Below the pieces are notes generated by a model. It was not told where the DNA came from and did not search any database. It worked only from the letters and a program-made list of their open reading frames with translations. Shown in pieces: positions 49,642 to 58,046 of a DNA stretch of 64,000 nucleotides (its first letter is position 1; every line of letters begins with the position of its first letter). A program made the position numbers and the translations under genes. This stretch comes from Marinibium conchae (lineage in GTDB: Bacteria; Pseudomonadota; Gammaproteobacteria; Enterobacterales; Alteromonadaceae), in the NCBI RefSeq assembly GCF_015595035.1, contig NZ_JADNRN010000002.1:62001-126000 (forward strand), given 5' to 3'.

Positions 49642-49859
49642 ACGAAGTTCGATTTTTTAATCAGAGCCTAGCTAAAAATTGCAAATGACACTTTTCGTAG
49701 TTACCTTTGTTACCAGCGATATTAACACCTGTGTTAGCAGTATTTTGAGCTGGGCTATTGCTCTCTTTGGCAGTCAACTGTAGATAATAATTGAACGTTT
49801 GTTGATATTGGACGATAACGTTAATAGAAATAGTATAAAAATGATACTGACTAACCACT

Positions 49860-51773
49860 ATGTCCCGAATATTCTCCAATAAATATCGTCTTCGACTATC
49901 GCTGTTTCTGTTGTTTCTAAGCTTTGTATTTTCGGCAGGACTAGTTCACGGTGCTGATTCGTTTCAAGGCAAAACAGAGAAGGAGCTCGAAACACATCTT
50001 GAAGTTCTCATGGCTGATTCACAAAAAACGCCACTAGACATTATCGATGAGCTGGATATGTTAATAGCACTCAGTCAAGAGTCTGAATGGCAATCAGCTT
50101 ATTTATCCGCTGCGACGCTTAAAGTTGAAAAGCTTGCGAGCATCAATAAATTCCCACAAGCAGAGGCTCTGTTAAGCCTCATTTATCCGAATGCGCTTGC
50201 AACGGAAAACGAAACTCTGCAAGTTCGACTCGACCTAGTCAAACTCAGAATAATTGAACAAGATGGGCAAACAAAAGCGCTTTATGATCAATTCAATACA
50301 CTTCTTGATACTGCTAAGCGACTGCCAAATCAGAGATTGGCTGGCAGCGTCTACTTGGCAGTAGGACGAGCACAATCAAAAGTGACTGATTACGCCAATG
50401 CATTAGATTCTTTGTTAAAGGCCTACCAAATTGCAGAACGAATTGATGACCTGAGCTTTTTAGATGTCGTTATGAATGCAATCGGCAATGTTAATGTCAG
50501 AATGAGGAATTTTGACGATGCGATTCTGTATTATCAACGCTCATTAAAGAACAGCCAATTGAAAGATGCAAAGTATACGCAAATCGTCACATTGTATAAT
50601 ATTGGTCAAGCCCAAACAGGCAATCAAGACTATGAAGGTGCAAGACAATCGTTTAACGAAGGCTTAAAAATTTGCGAGGAAATCGGTGATACGAATAGTG
50701 CACCTTGGCTTAGACGAGGTCTGGCAGATTTAGCTATAGCAGAAGGGAATTGGGATCAAGCAATTGATATTTATAAAACTATCCTTCCTGACTTTGAAAA
50801 AAGCTCTAGAAAGCAAGCGATATTTAATATCGTAAATGGCCTGTTAACTGCTTATATTGGCATCGGTGATGCTGAATCTGCTAAGACCTTAATGCCACGC
50901 AGTGAAAAATTACTGGAATCCTTTCCGGGTCGTGACAATAAGATTAGAGTTAATTTATTAAAAGCAAGGCTAAGTGCTCTGGAAAATAATTTTGAACAAG
51001 CCTACGAACTCATCACTGATAATACTGCGCTAATTTATGCTGACCATGAGGAGAAAATTAAGAAAGAAATTAATAAACTGAGCATTCAGCTTGATGTTGA
51101 GACACAAAAAAATGAAAATCGGCGCTTGATTCAAAAGGCCGAATTTCAGCAGCTTGTAATTGCTCAAAAAGAAAAGCAAGAATGGTTGTGGGGGCTCATC
51201 ATTGCTTTGGCCTTAGTCTTACTAATCATTATTGGCTTTGCATTATATCGGCAAATTTTATTGCGAAACGATTTTAAAGCAATGGCACACAGAGACCATC
51301 TCACTAAAAGTCCGAATAGACGCGCGATACTTTCTTTTGCAAAACGCAGTTATAAAAGCGTAAGAAAATTGAATAATCCTATTTCTATTTGCTTACTTGA
51401 TTTAGATAAATTTAAAAATCTAAATGACACTTATGGACATGATCTCGGTGATACTGTTTTAGTTGCTTTCGCAGAGGCATGCAAAAAGTCTCTGAGGCCA
51501 GAAGATGGTTATGGCCGCTATGGTGGTGAGGAATGGTTGCTCGTTATCACCAACTCTAATGAAGAAATAGCACAAACGGTTTTAGATAGAATTAAGAGTA
51601 ACTTTGCAAAAGCCATTATTGAAGGCCTACCAAACCCTCACAATGTTACTTTTAGTGGCGGCGTAGAACAATTTGACGGCAGAAGGCCTGAAAGTCTGGA
51701 CGCACTTATTGCCTTGGCAGATGAGAAGCTTTATTTAGCGAAGGAAAGTGGTAGAAATAAAATAGTTTATTAA
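49860..51773 (+). CDS. Periplasmic TPR sensor, membrane-bound GGDEF protein
   Basis: A 637-residue protein: signal peptide (1-31), a periplasmic TPR domain (about 80-400, for example NAIGNVNVRMRNFDDAILYY), a coiled coil, one transmembrane helix (LWGLIIALALVLLIIIGFAL, about 440-460) and a GGDEF domain (about 475-635). The active-site loop is GRYGGEEW, a permitted D-to-E change plus an unusual Phe-to-Trp. The RxxD inhibition site (RPED) is five residues before it. It is therefore likely an active diguanylate cyclase controlled by a periplasmic TPR sensor. The ribosome site is weak. Confidence 0.88.
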   Translation: MSRIFSNKYRLRLSLFLLFLSFVFSAGLVHGADSFQGKTEKELETHLEVLMADSQKTPLDIIDELDMLIALSQESEWQSAYLSAATLKVEKLASINKFPQAEALLSLIYPNALATENETLQVRLDLVKLRIIEQDGQTKALYDQFNTLLDTAKRLPNQRLAGSVYLAVGRAQSKVTDYANALDSLLKAYQIAERIDDLSFLDVVMNAIGNVNVRMRNFDDAILYYQRSLKNSQLKDAKYTQIVTLYNIGQAQTGNQDYEGARQSFNEGLKICEEIGDTNSAPWLRRGLADLAIAEGNWDQAIDIYKTILPDFEKSSRKQAIFNIVNGLLTAYIGIGDAESAKTLMPRSEKLLESFPGRDNKIRVNLLKARLSALENNFEQAYELITDNTALIYADHEEKIKKEINKLSIQLDVETQKNENRRLIQKAEFQQLVIAQKEKQEWLWGLIIALALVLLIIIGFALYRQILLRNDFKAMAHRDHLTKSPNRRAILSFAKRSYKSVRKLNNPISICLLDLDKFKNLNDTYGHDLGDTVLVAFAEACKKSLRPEDGYGRYGGEEWLLVITNSNEEIAQTVLDRIKSNFAKAIIEGLPNPHNVTFSGGVEQFDGRRPESLDALIALADEKLYLAKESGRNKIVY

Positions 51774-51958
51774 TCCACTCTTTGTCATCAAAATGATGGC
51801 TGCAAACTCGTTACTTTTGTTTGATCTTTGTAAACTCCTTCAAACCAATGCGTTTAATCTAGTTCAGCAAGGTGAGACGACAATAAAGCACGACACAAGA
51901 AAAATAGCGTACAATACATAGTAAGAAGTGTGTTGCCCTAATATGGAAATTTACGATA

Positions 51959-52411
51959 ATGACTGCTTGCCAAGATTCAGAAGCGTTTCCGCCCAAAGTC
52001 GGTCCGGCCGACAACGTCATTCTTTTTGACGGTGTTTGTAAGCTCTGCAATGCGTGGAGTAAGTTTATTATCAAGTACGACAAGCAACATGTTTTCAAAT
52101 TGTGTAGTGTGCAATCGGATGAGGGGAAAGCGATTCTTCGCCATTTTGGTTTTCCCGCCGATTTTTACGAAACGATGCTTTATGTGCAAGGCAAAAAACA
52201 CTTCCAGCAAAGTGATGCCTTCTTTGAAGTGATGGCAAAACTGGGTTACCCCTTTAAAGCAATTTGTATTTTTCGAATCCTACCTACGGGTTTTCGGAAT
52301 TGGATGTACGACCGCATTGCTTTGAATCGATATCGTTTGTTTGGCAAATATGAGTATTGTGTTTTACCATCACCTGACCATGAGGCGCGCTTCCTTGACG
52401 CAGAAAAATAA
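51959..52411 (+). CDS. DCC-family thiol-disulfide oxidoreductase (DUF393)
   Basis: A 150-residue protein with the family motif FDGVCKLCNAWSKFI near residue 24: the DxxCxxC redox pair that gives the DCC family its name. GGAAA lies upstream of the ATG. The next gene overlaps its 3' end by 32 bases and encodes a DoxX-like membrane protein. Such pairs, and fusions of the two, are common and suggest a membrane-linked thiol redox function. Confidence 0.85.
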   Translation: MTACQDSEAFPPKVGPADNVILFDGVCKLCNAWSKFIIKYDKQHVFKLCSVQSDEGKAILRHFGFPADFYETMLYVQGKKHFQQSDAFFEVMAKLGYPFKAICIFRILPTGFRNWMYDRIALNRYRLFGKYEYCVLPSPDHEARFLDAEK

Positions 52412-52790
52412 GCTCGCTCATATCTCTACTGTTAGCAGACTATTACTAGGTTTTTTGTTTATTTATCATGGTCTAGTACCCAAAATTTTGTGGTTGAGCG
52501 AAGTTGAAATCCACTTAGTCGAAATTAGTGGTGCAGGTATACCAGCCTCTATAGCTTCACCATTGGCTGGCGTTGCTGAAATACTATTAGGCTTTTCAAT
52601 CATACTGTGGCGACAGTCCCTAATTCCTATCTATGTGGCCGCAGGCCTCTTAGTTGCCCTGTTACTTTATGTTTGTATTGCAAGTCCAAGCTATCTGATC
52701 GAGGCATTTAACCCAGTTACTACAAATATGCTGGGGCTCGGCTTTTGTTATTTGATATTGAATACTCAAGAGAAGCGACAGAGCGACTAG
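52380..52790 (+). CDS. DoxX-like membrane protein
   Basis: A 136-residue, four-helix protein. It opens with VSRLLLGFLFIYHGLVPKIL and has the SPLAGVAEILLGFSII block of the DoxX-like family. The preferred start is the ATG at 52380, inside the DCC gene; an earlier in-frame ATG at 52341 would deepen the overlap. Translation is probably coupled to the DCC gene. DoxX-like proteins are linked to quinone/thiol redox chemistry. Confidence 0.78.
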   Translation: MRRASLTQKNKLAHISTVSRLLLGFLFIYHGLVPKILWLSEVEIHLVEISGAGIPASIASPLAGVAEILLGFSIILWRQSLIPIYVAAGLLVALLLYVCIASPSYLIEAFNPVTTNMLGLGFCYLILNTQEKRQSD

Positions 52791-52929
52791 CTCTTTTTGC
52801 TTTTATTTCCTTTCTCAACCTTACTACGCCCGTTACTTGTGTTCATTTTTTAGCCAATGTATATTTAAGTCATCGCTTCTGCTGCAATTAACGCACGCGT
52901 TATAGCTCATCAAAATCTAAGGAAAGCCA

Positions 52930-53859
52930 ATGACTGTTCAAAGTGTAGAAATCGTTAATGAGATGAATACGCCCATATGGGTTGTGATAGCTGAGAACCA
53001 GTCTCACGTTATTGGCACCAAAACCCATACCATTGCGGAAACAGAATTTGAACAATATTATCGTTTCATGATCAGTGGGAACGTAAAAAGCCCTATTCCT
53101 GAAATTCCGATAGATGTTGGCTATAAGGCAGAGTCAGAATACAAATCAAAGTTGCGAGCATACTACGAAAGCCATCAAGAGGTGAGCTACGAATGGAGTG
53201 GGTTCATCGTGGCAGGCGAACTTGAGATAGCCGCTAATTCTCGAAATACTTTTGCCCGAAAGGGTGATGAAGGAATTTACTATATATCCATTCGTACCAA
53301 TAAAGTGAGTGCTATTGCTGATGCTGTTCCGCGTTCAGAAGCATCCATTACGGTGGATGAGTCTGGCCATATATCCGACCCAGAACCCGCTCCACCGGTG
53401 AGAGAGAAAATCACACCTGGGGTGAAAGTGTGGCTTAAACACGCAAAAACGGTGGTTGGCGACCCTCAAACTCACCTGAATTGGCCATGTGCCACCATCG
53501 GTAATACAGGCGGCGCAGGTCATAAAATATGGGCTTGGTCAGGTAAAAAACTAAGTAATAATATGCTTGTTAGAATAGAGACTTGCGATCGCACTGTTGC
53601 CACAAAAGGCTATCATTTCATGTATAGCAGCGATATTGGCAACGTTTATTATGATAAAAAACGAGATAACCGAAAGCAGCAATGGAAAATTCTTAAAACC
53701 AATGCTAAAAACAATAGCAAAGGCGATGACTTATGTTTCGGCGATACCGTAAAGATAGCCAGTGGCAAATGGTCGAAGGCGAATCTGGGTATTAATGGCA
53801 AGTGGTTACAGTGTGTAAACGACGACAAAACTCTATGGCTTCTATCCAAGACGCCCTAG
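52930..53859 (+). CDS. Unrecognised 309-aa protein, possible beta-trefoil C-terminus
   Basis: No signal peptide. AAGGAAAGCC precedes the ATG. The N-terminal half (1-150) is beta-rich (SVEIVNEMNTPIWVVIAENQ) with a Tyr-rich helical insertion. A Pro/acidic hinge (SDPEPAPPVREK) follows, and the C-terminal half has repeated GDxVxL/KW-like elements (GVKVWLKHAKTVVGD, LCFGDTVKIASGKW, LGINGKWLQCVNDDKTLWLL) that resemble a trefoil or lectin-like fold. No family is recognised. It precedes the methyltransferase-HNH gene by about 150 bases on the same strand; a functional link is speculative. Confidence 0.6.
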   Translation: MTVQSVEIVNEMNTPIWVVIAENQSHVIGTKTHTIAETEFEQYYRFMISGNVKSPIPEIPIDVGYKAESEYKSKLRAYYESHQEVSYEWSGFIVAGELEIAANSRNTFARKGDEGIYYISIRTNKVSAIADAVPRSEASITVDESGHISDPEPAPPVREKITPGVKVWLKHAKTVVGDPQTHLNWPCATIGNTGGAGHKIWAWSGKKLSNNMLVRIETCDRTVATKGYHFMYSSDIGNVYYDKKRDNRKQQWKILKTNAKNNSKGDDLCFGDTVKIASGKWSKANLGINGKWLQCVNDDKTLWLLSKTP

Positions 53860-54010
53860 TATGAGTGCGCGCTGTTAAACATAGTTGCCGCGTCCACTTA
53901 CTCATCACAATATCATGCGTGTACATAGAGTAACTGCCGTTGAAGTCGTGGATGATGTTAGTTTTTTGTCTGATAGCTTTCAACTCCTACCTATTGCATA
54001 CTGATAATTC

Positions 54011-55765
54011 ATGAAGCAAAAACGGACTGACGCCATGGCGGGTAATGACGCTTTCTATAAAAGTAATAACAATGTTAGCGAGTTAAACGCTCAGTACCTA
54101 TCGGTAAAAGCGGAGGATGTTCACGAAATGTGGCTTTCTTCTATTCCTAGTCTAAATGCTAAAGAAGGCTCGCTGAATGCTCTCGATGTTGGTACTGGTG
54201 TTGGCCGAGACGCAGCGTATCTGGCTGATGTGGGTTATAGCGTTGTTGCAGTTGATAAATCAAAGCCAATGTTAGACCAAGCTAGGCAAAACTTTCCGAG
54301 TTATTCGATAAGGTGGTTAGAGGATTCCTTGCCGGCGTTGAGCGAAGTGAGAAAGTTCGGTATTAAGTTTGATGTTATTCTGCTCAGTGCAGTATGGATG
54401 CACATTCCACTTTCTGAGCGACGAAAGTGCATTCGTATACTCAGTGCGCTGCTTGCATCAAAAGGGAAAATTGTCTTCACCTTGCGCCATGGTGTCTTTA
54501 AAGATGGCAGAATAGCTTACCCTGTGTCGATTGACGAGTTGAGGCAGTTGAGCCGCGAGTATGGTTTAATTTTTAGCCTGCCTCCTCAAGCATTGCTGCA
54601 AAAATCTCACGCAGATAAGTTAAATCGCAAAGATGTGAGTTGGGAAACCGTGATACTCAGTCTGCCCGACGATGGCACCGGTGCGTTTCCGTTGTTGCGG
54701 AATATTGTGATTAACGATGCTAAAGCGGCAACTTACAAAGTGGCCCTACTTCGTTCTATCTTGCGCATTGCTGAAGGGCATTCAGGTGCTGTTATTCATT
54801 CAAAGTCAACAAGCTCGATGGTGGCCATTCCATTGGGCTTAGTGGCAATGTATTGGTTAAAGTTATTCAAGCCCCTCATTGATAATTTCAATATGCCGCA
54901 AAACTCAAACCCTAATAAAGGATTGGGTTTCGTAAAGGAGTCAGGTTGGATACAACTTAGCGCTCTTACAAATAATGATATTTTTGTGGGGGCGTTGTAC
55001 ACACATAATCACAAAGCTGTTCATGCTACGTTATTGGACATCAGCAGCACAATAAAAAATATGCCTGCCAAATACATTACACTGCCGGGCTCCGACAAAT
55101 GTGTTTTTGAAGTAGAGCGTTCGCGAAGCAAGGCTCCTGAGCATAGCCTTCTACTAGATAATAGTTATTTGATGGGCTTAGGGACTTTCTATGTTCCAAG
55201 AGATATATGGCGAACACTTGGCGATTACAGTTGTTGGATTGAACCAGCTCTAGTTAATGAATGGGTTAGGGTGATGCAGGGCTTTGAGGGGAAAACAGGC
55301 CGCCCTTTCAGTTTGAATGATTATCATCAAGCACTGAGATGGGAGGATAAAACGCGCTCAACCGACAAAGTGAAGCAACGCGTCTCCGTATTGCAAAAAG
55401 AACAGGGTGTTGTGTGTACGTGGAGCAAAAGCAAACTGCATAAACACTTCGATATTGACCATACTTTTCCGTTCGCGCGTTGGCCAAATAACGATTTGTG
55501 GAACCTAGTGCCGACAAAACCAACCATTAATCGGAATAAGTCAGACAAACTAATTACAGAAGCGCGCCTGCTAGATTCAAAGGACGAAGTGATGTATTTT
55601 TGGCAACAGGCATGGAAAACCGACCAAGCAATGTTTTTTACACAAGCGAATATGGCCTTACCTGAATTAGGTACGCAAAATACTGATTTTGATTCTGTCT
55701 TTGAAGCAATGCTAGCGCAGCGAAGCAGAATAAAAGAAACTCAGCAGCTGGCAGATTGGGGATAA
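54011..55765 (+). CDS. SAM methyltransferase - HNH endonuclease fusion
   Basis: A 584-residue fusion. Residues about 45-170 form a class I methyltransferase with motif I LDVGTGVGRDAAYLAD (58-73) and FDVILLSAVWMHIP. It lacks the (D/N/S)PPY motif of N4-C/N6-A DNA methyltransferases and looks like the small-molecule/RNA type. A long middle domain (about 225-460; LLRNIVINDAKAATYKVALL, AIPLGLVAMYWLKLF) is unassigned. The C-terminus carries an HNH-type site: CTW, DIDHTFPF (H484), LWNLVP (N498) and NRNKSDK (N507), with the usual spacing of 14 and 9. The third HNH residue is Asn, as in functional HNN variants. A modification-cleavage pair in one chain suggests defence or RNA targeting. The start could also be the ATG at 54035. 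Confidence 0.82.
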   Translation: MKQKRTDAMAGNDAFYKSNNNVSELNAQYLSVKAEDVHEMWLSSIPSLNAKEGSLNALDVGTGVGRDAAYLADVGYSVVAVDKSKPMLDQARQNFPSYSIRWLEDSLPALSEVRKFGIKFDVILLSAVWMHIPLSERRKCIRILSALLASKGKIVFTLRHGVFKDGRIAYPVSIDELRQLSREYGLIFSLPPQALLQKSHADKLNRKDVSWETVILSLPDDGTGAFPLLRNIVINDAKAATYKVALLRSILRIAEGHSGAVIHSKSTSSMVAIPLGLVAMYWLKLFKPLIDNFNMPQNSNPNKGLGFVKESGWIQLSALTNNDIFVGALYTHNHKAVHATLLDISSTIKNMPAKYITLPGSDKCVFEVERSRSKAPEHSLLLDNSYLMGLGTFYVPRDIWRTLGDYSCWIEPALVNEWVRVMQGFEGKTGRPFSLNDYHQALRWEDKTRSTDKVKQRVSVLQKEQGVVCTWSKSKLHKHFDIDHTFPFARWPNNDLWNLVPTKPTINRNKSDKLITEARLLDSKDEVMYFWQQAWKTDQAMFFTQANMALPELGTQNTDFDSVFEAMLAQRSRIKETQQLADWG

Positions 55766-56145
55766 ATGATTTAGAGTTTCCAACTGTTACCTACTCATAT
55801 AAACAAAACTCATCAATCAACGACGAAGGTCTAGCTGAGGTTCACGATATTTTTTGTTTTCACAAAACTGAGTTAGCATAGCAATATGAACTTCCCACAC
55901 TTCACTAAACAGTTTGTTATTGCCAAATACGGCTTCGGCTTGCTAATTTCACCCGATATGGAAATCACGCGCATTCCAATGCTATATTAAGTTCAAAACA
56001 ATGATGGCGTAATAATGGTCATTTAGAGAGAGCTAACCCGCAATAAACAACCTTGATGGTACGCGTGTATCGGTTGTTTATAGTGGGGCCCATGCTTATA
56101 TATCGCTAAGGTGGAATGAAGGTTGAATTTTGAAAAGGGTAAATT
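55766..56145. other. 380-base gap with direct repeat and stem-loop
   Basis: No convincing gene; a 34-codon frame starting at 55886 has no support. The gap holds AAAACTCATCAATCAA (55805-55820), repeated exactly at 56937-56952. It also holds a perfect 10-bp inverted repeat, ATAAACAACC (56043-56052) and GGTTGTTTAT (56072-56081), with a 19-base loop, ahead of the zinc-ribbon gene. Confidence 0.5.
56043..56081 (+). repeat. Perfect 10-bp inverted repeat
   Basis: ATAAACAACC and GGTTGTTTAT are separated by TTGATGGTACGCGTGTATC. The arrangement could be a regulator site or an RNA hairpin in the leader of the gene at 56146. It is not followed by a T-run, so it is not a classical terminator. Confidence 0.55.
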
Positions 56146-56703
56146 ATGAATTGTACAAGTTGTAAAAAAGGGTTGTTACAGCCAAGTTTCATCGATGGAC
56201 TCTTTCGAGCACACACCTGCAATAATTGTGGTGGAAATTGGATACTAGTTGAAGACTTTGTTACCTGGAAAGAGAAGAACCCAGAGCATGAATTTGAAGA
56301 ATGCTCTGAATGGTCAGAGGAAGATACCGCAGATACTACGTCCGCGCTTCTTTGTCCAATTACTGGCTCTATTATGCGTAAGTTTAAGGTGTCTGCTAAA
56401 ACAAGCCATCGTATTGATTATAGCAATGCGGTTGGCGGTATCTGGTTAGACAGTGGTGAATGGGAGTTGTTAAAAGCCGAGGGCATAGCTGGCACGCTAA
56501 ACAATGTTCTGACTCAAAGTTGGCAAAACAAAATACGTGAAAAGAGCAGTACTAATAATTTTGCTGACATTTATGAGAGCAAATTTGGTGAAGATAACTA
56601 TGCAAAAGTAAAAGAGATAAGAGAGTGGTTGAATTCGCAACCTCAAAAGTCAGACCTTCGCTCTTATTTGTTAGCTGAAAATCCGTATTCTGCTTCTGAA
56701 TAA
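56146..56703 (+). CDS. TFIIB-type zinc-ribbon protein
   Basis: A 185-residue protein with N-terminal CTSCKKGLL and CNNCGGNWI cysteine pairs (a TFIIB-type zinc ribbon) and a second half-motif, LLCPITGSIM with RIDYSNAVGGIWLDSGEWE, typical of zf-TFIIB domain proteins. A charged helical tail follows. AAAAGGG lies upstream of the ATG. It is flanked on both sides by copies of a 16-base direct repeat. Function unknown. Confidence 0.78.
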   Translation: MNCTSCKKGLLQPSFIDGLFRAHTCNNCGGNWILVEDFVTWKEKNPEHEFEECSEWSEEDTADTTSALLCPITGSIMRKFKVSAKTSHRIDYSNAVGGIWLDSGEWELLKAEGIAGTLNNVLTQSWQNKIREKSSTNNFADIYESKFGEDNYAKVKEIREWLNSQPQKSDLRSYLLAENPYSASE

Positions 56704-57071
56704 AATGCGGACATGCTAGAGCATGTAGCACATTCCGATATCATTGCGCTTGATAGTTCCAGCTATTGAGTTGGAAGCTAGGTATTGTGCAGGTATTGCT
56801 TAGCTAGGGAAGAAAGGTACCCCCTCCCTTTGGATTTCGATGCCAGTGATTTTGCAGCGCTAATTAACACCTCACATGCCCTTTCAAAAGGGAGGGCATG
56901 TTACCCCAATTGGCTAGGTCAATTTTTAATATGAATAAAACTCATCAATCAATGAAATAAAACCATTTTTATTCATCGTATCTACTCGGTAGTCTTGCAT
57001 TCACCTTAGCGCCGAGTGCTTCAATCTTTGATGTTTCAACAACTACTCGGCATTCAATCGGAATATAGAAC
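56704..57071 (+). promoter_or_regulatory. Structured 368-base leader of mesXD
   Basis: Gene-free and full of potential RNA stems: palindrome ACATGCTAGAGCATGT (56711-56726), TTCCA/TGGAA near 56756, and ACATGCCCT/AGGGCATGT (56874-56882 with 56893-56901). CCCTCCCTTT (56822-56831) can pair perfectly with AAAGGGAGGG (56887-56896), which would disrupt the last stem. ATGAATAAAA (56931-56940) and TTTTATTCAT (56967-56976) form a further inverted repeat near the probable promoter. The mutually exclusive pairs look like an attenuator or riboswitch; no known class is confirmed. Confidence 0.5.
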
Positions 57072-58046
57072 ATGAGCACAGCCACTACCGAGTTTACTTA
57101 TAAGATAAAAAGCGCATGTTTGAATGAGCACTATCAACCTTCAGACAATACCCGCATCACCACTAATTTCGCGAATTTGGCCAGAGGTCAGCATCGCCAG
57201 CAGAACCTGCGCAATGCACTGAAAATGATTGATAATCGGTTTAATGCTTTAGCGTCGTGGGACAATCCAAACGCAGACCGTTATTCTGTTGAGCTAAACA
57301 TCATCTCGGTTGATATTGCAGTATCTGCACACAGTGAGGCTTTTCCTTCTATCGAAGTGTTGCAAACGAGCATTATCGACCACCAATCTAAACAACGAAT
57401 TAACGGTATTGTCGGGAATAACTTTTCGTCTTATCTGCGCGATTACGATTTTAGTATTTTGTTGTTTGCACATAATAAAGCGCAAAAGCAATTCAGTGTG
57501 CCTAATAACTTTGGTGAGCTACACGGTAGAATTTTCAAACACTTCGTTAATTCAGATGCTTACAAGCAAAAATTTCAGAAGAAACCGGTTATTTGTCTGA
57601 GTGTATCCGACACTAAAGTATATCAGCGGCTAGAAAATCAGCACCCAGTACTTGGTTTTGAATATTGTGCTAATGAATCCTCATTAACTGAGCAATATTT
57701 TAAAAAAATGGGCCTGCAGGTACGCTACTTTATGCCCGCCAACAGTGTTGCGCCTCTCGCCTTCTACTTTTTTGGTGATCTGCTAAACGACTACAGCAAC
57801 TTAGAGCTGATAAGCACCATCAGCACCATGGAAACCTTTCAAAAGATATATCGCCCAGAAATTTACAACGCAAATGCACCTGCAGGGAATCGCTATCAGC
57901 CGAATTTGAAAAACAAAGATCATTCGCTCACTCAAATCGTGTACGACCGAGAAGAGCGCAGCAGGCTCGCAATAGAGCAGGGCAAGTTTGCTGAACAACA
58001 CTTTATTAAACCTTATGCCTCTTTACTTCAGGAGTGGTCGATATGA
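57072..58046 (+). CDS. mesX: MesX (DUF1852), partner of MesD methionine synthase
   Basis: A 324-residue soluble protein of the DUF1852 family (opening FTYKIKSACLNEHYQPSDNT, then TTNFANLARGQHRQQNLRNA). Its stop overlaps the mesD start (ATGA), the arrangement expected of this pair. Known of the family: DUF1852 is required, together with oxygen, for MesD methionine synthase activity in aerobic bacteria, and the methyl donor is not established. It is the first gene of a mesX-mesD-(metR-like) run on one strand, behind a long structured leader. Confidence 0.88.
   Translation: MSTATTEFTYKIKSACLNEHYQPSDNTRITTNFANLARGQHRQQNLRNALKMIDNRFNALASWDNPNADRYSVELNIISVDIAVSAHSEAFPSIEVLQTSIIDHQSKQRINGIVGNNFSSYLRDYDFSILLFAHNKAQKQFSVPNNFGELHGRIFKHFVNSDAYKQKFQKKPVICLSVSDTKVYQRLENQHPVLGFEYCANESSLTEQYFKKMGLQVRYFMPANSVAPLAFYFFGDLLNDYSNLELISTISTMETFQKIYRPEIYNANAPAGNRYQPNLKNKDHSLTQIVYDREERSRLAIEQGKFAEQHFIKPYASLLQEWSI

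Noticed and set aside
49661-49879. 72-codon minus-strand frame between the GlxA-type and TPR-GGDEF genes
   Set aside because: It overlaps the GGDEF gene start, lacks a ribosome site and shows no recognisable family.
56043-56081. Integron attC-like site
   Set aside because: The arms do not contain the GTTRRRY/RYYYAAC core pair and no cassette array or integrase is present.
56785-56860. Partial resemblance to a cobalamin riboswitch core (AGGGAAgaaaGGT ... GCCAGTG)
   Set aside because: The B12-box and the correct pairing partners are not visible; only a covariance-model search (cobalamin family) could support it, so it is not annotated as such.
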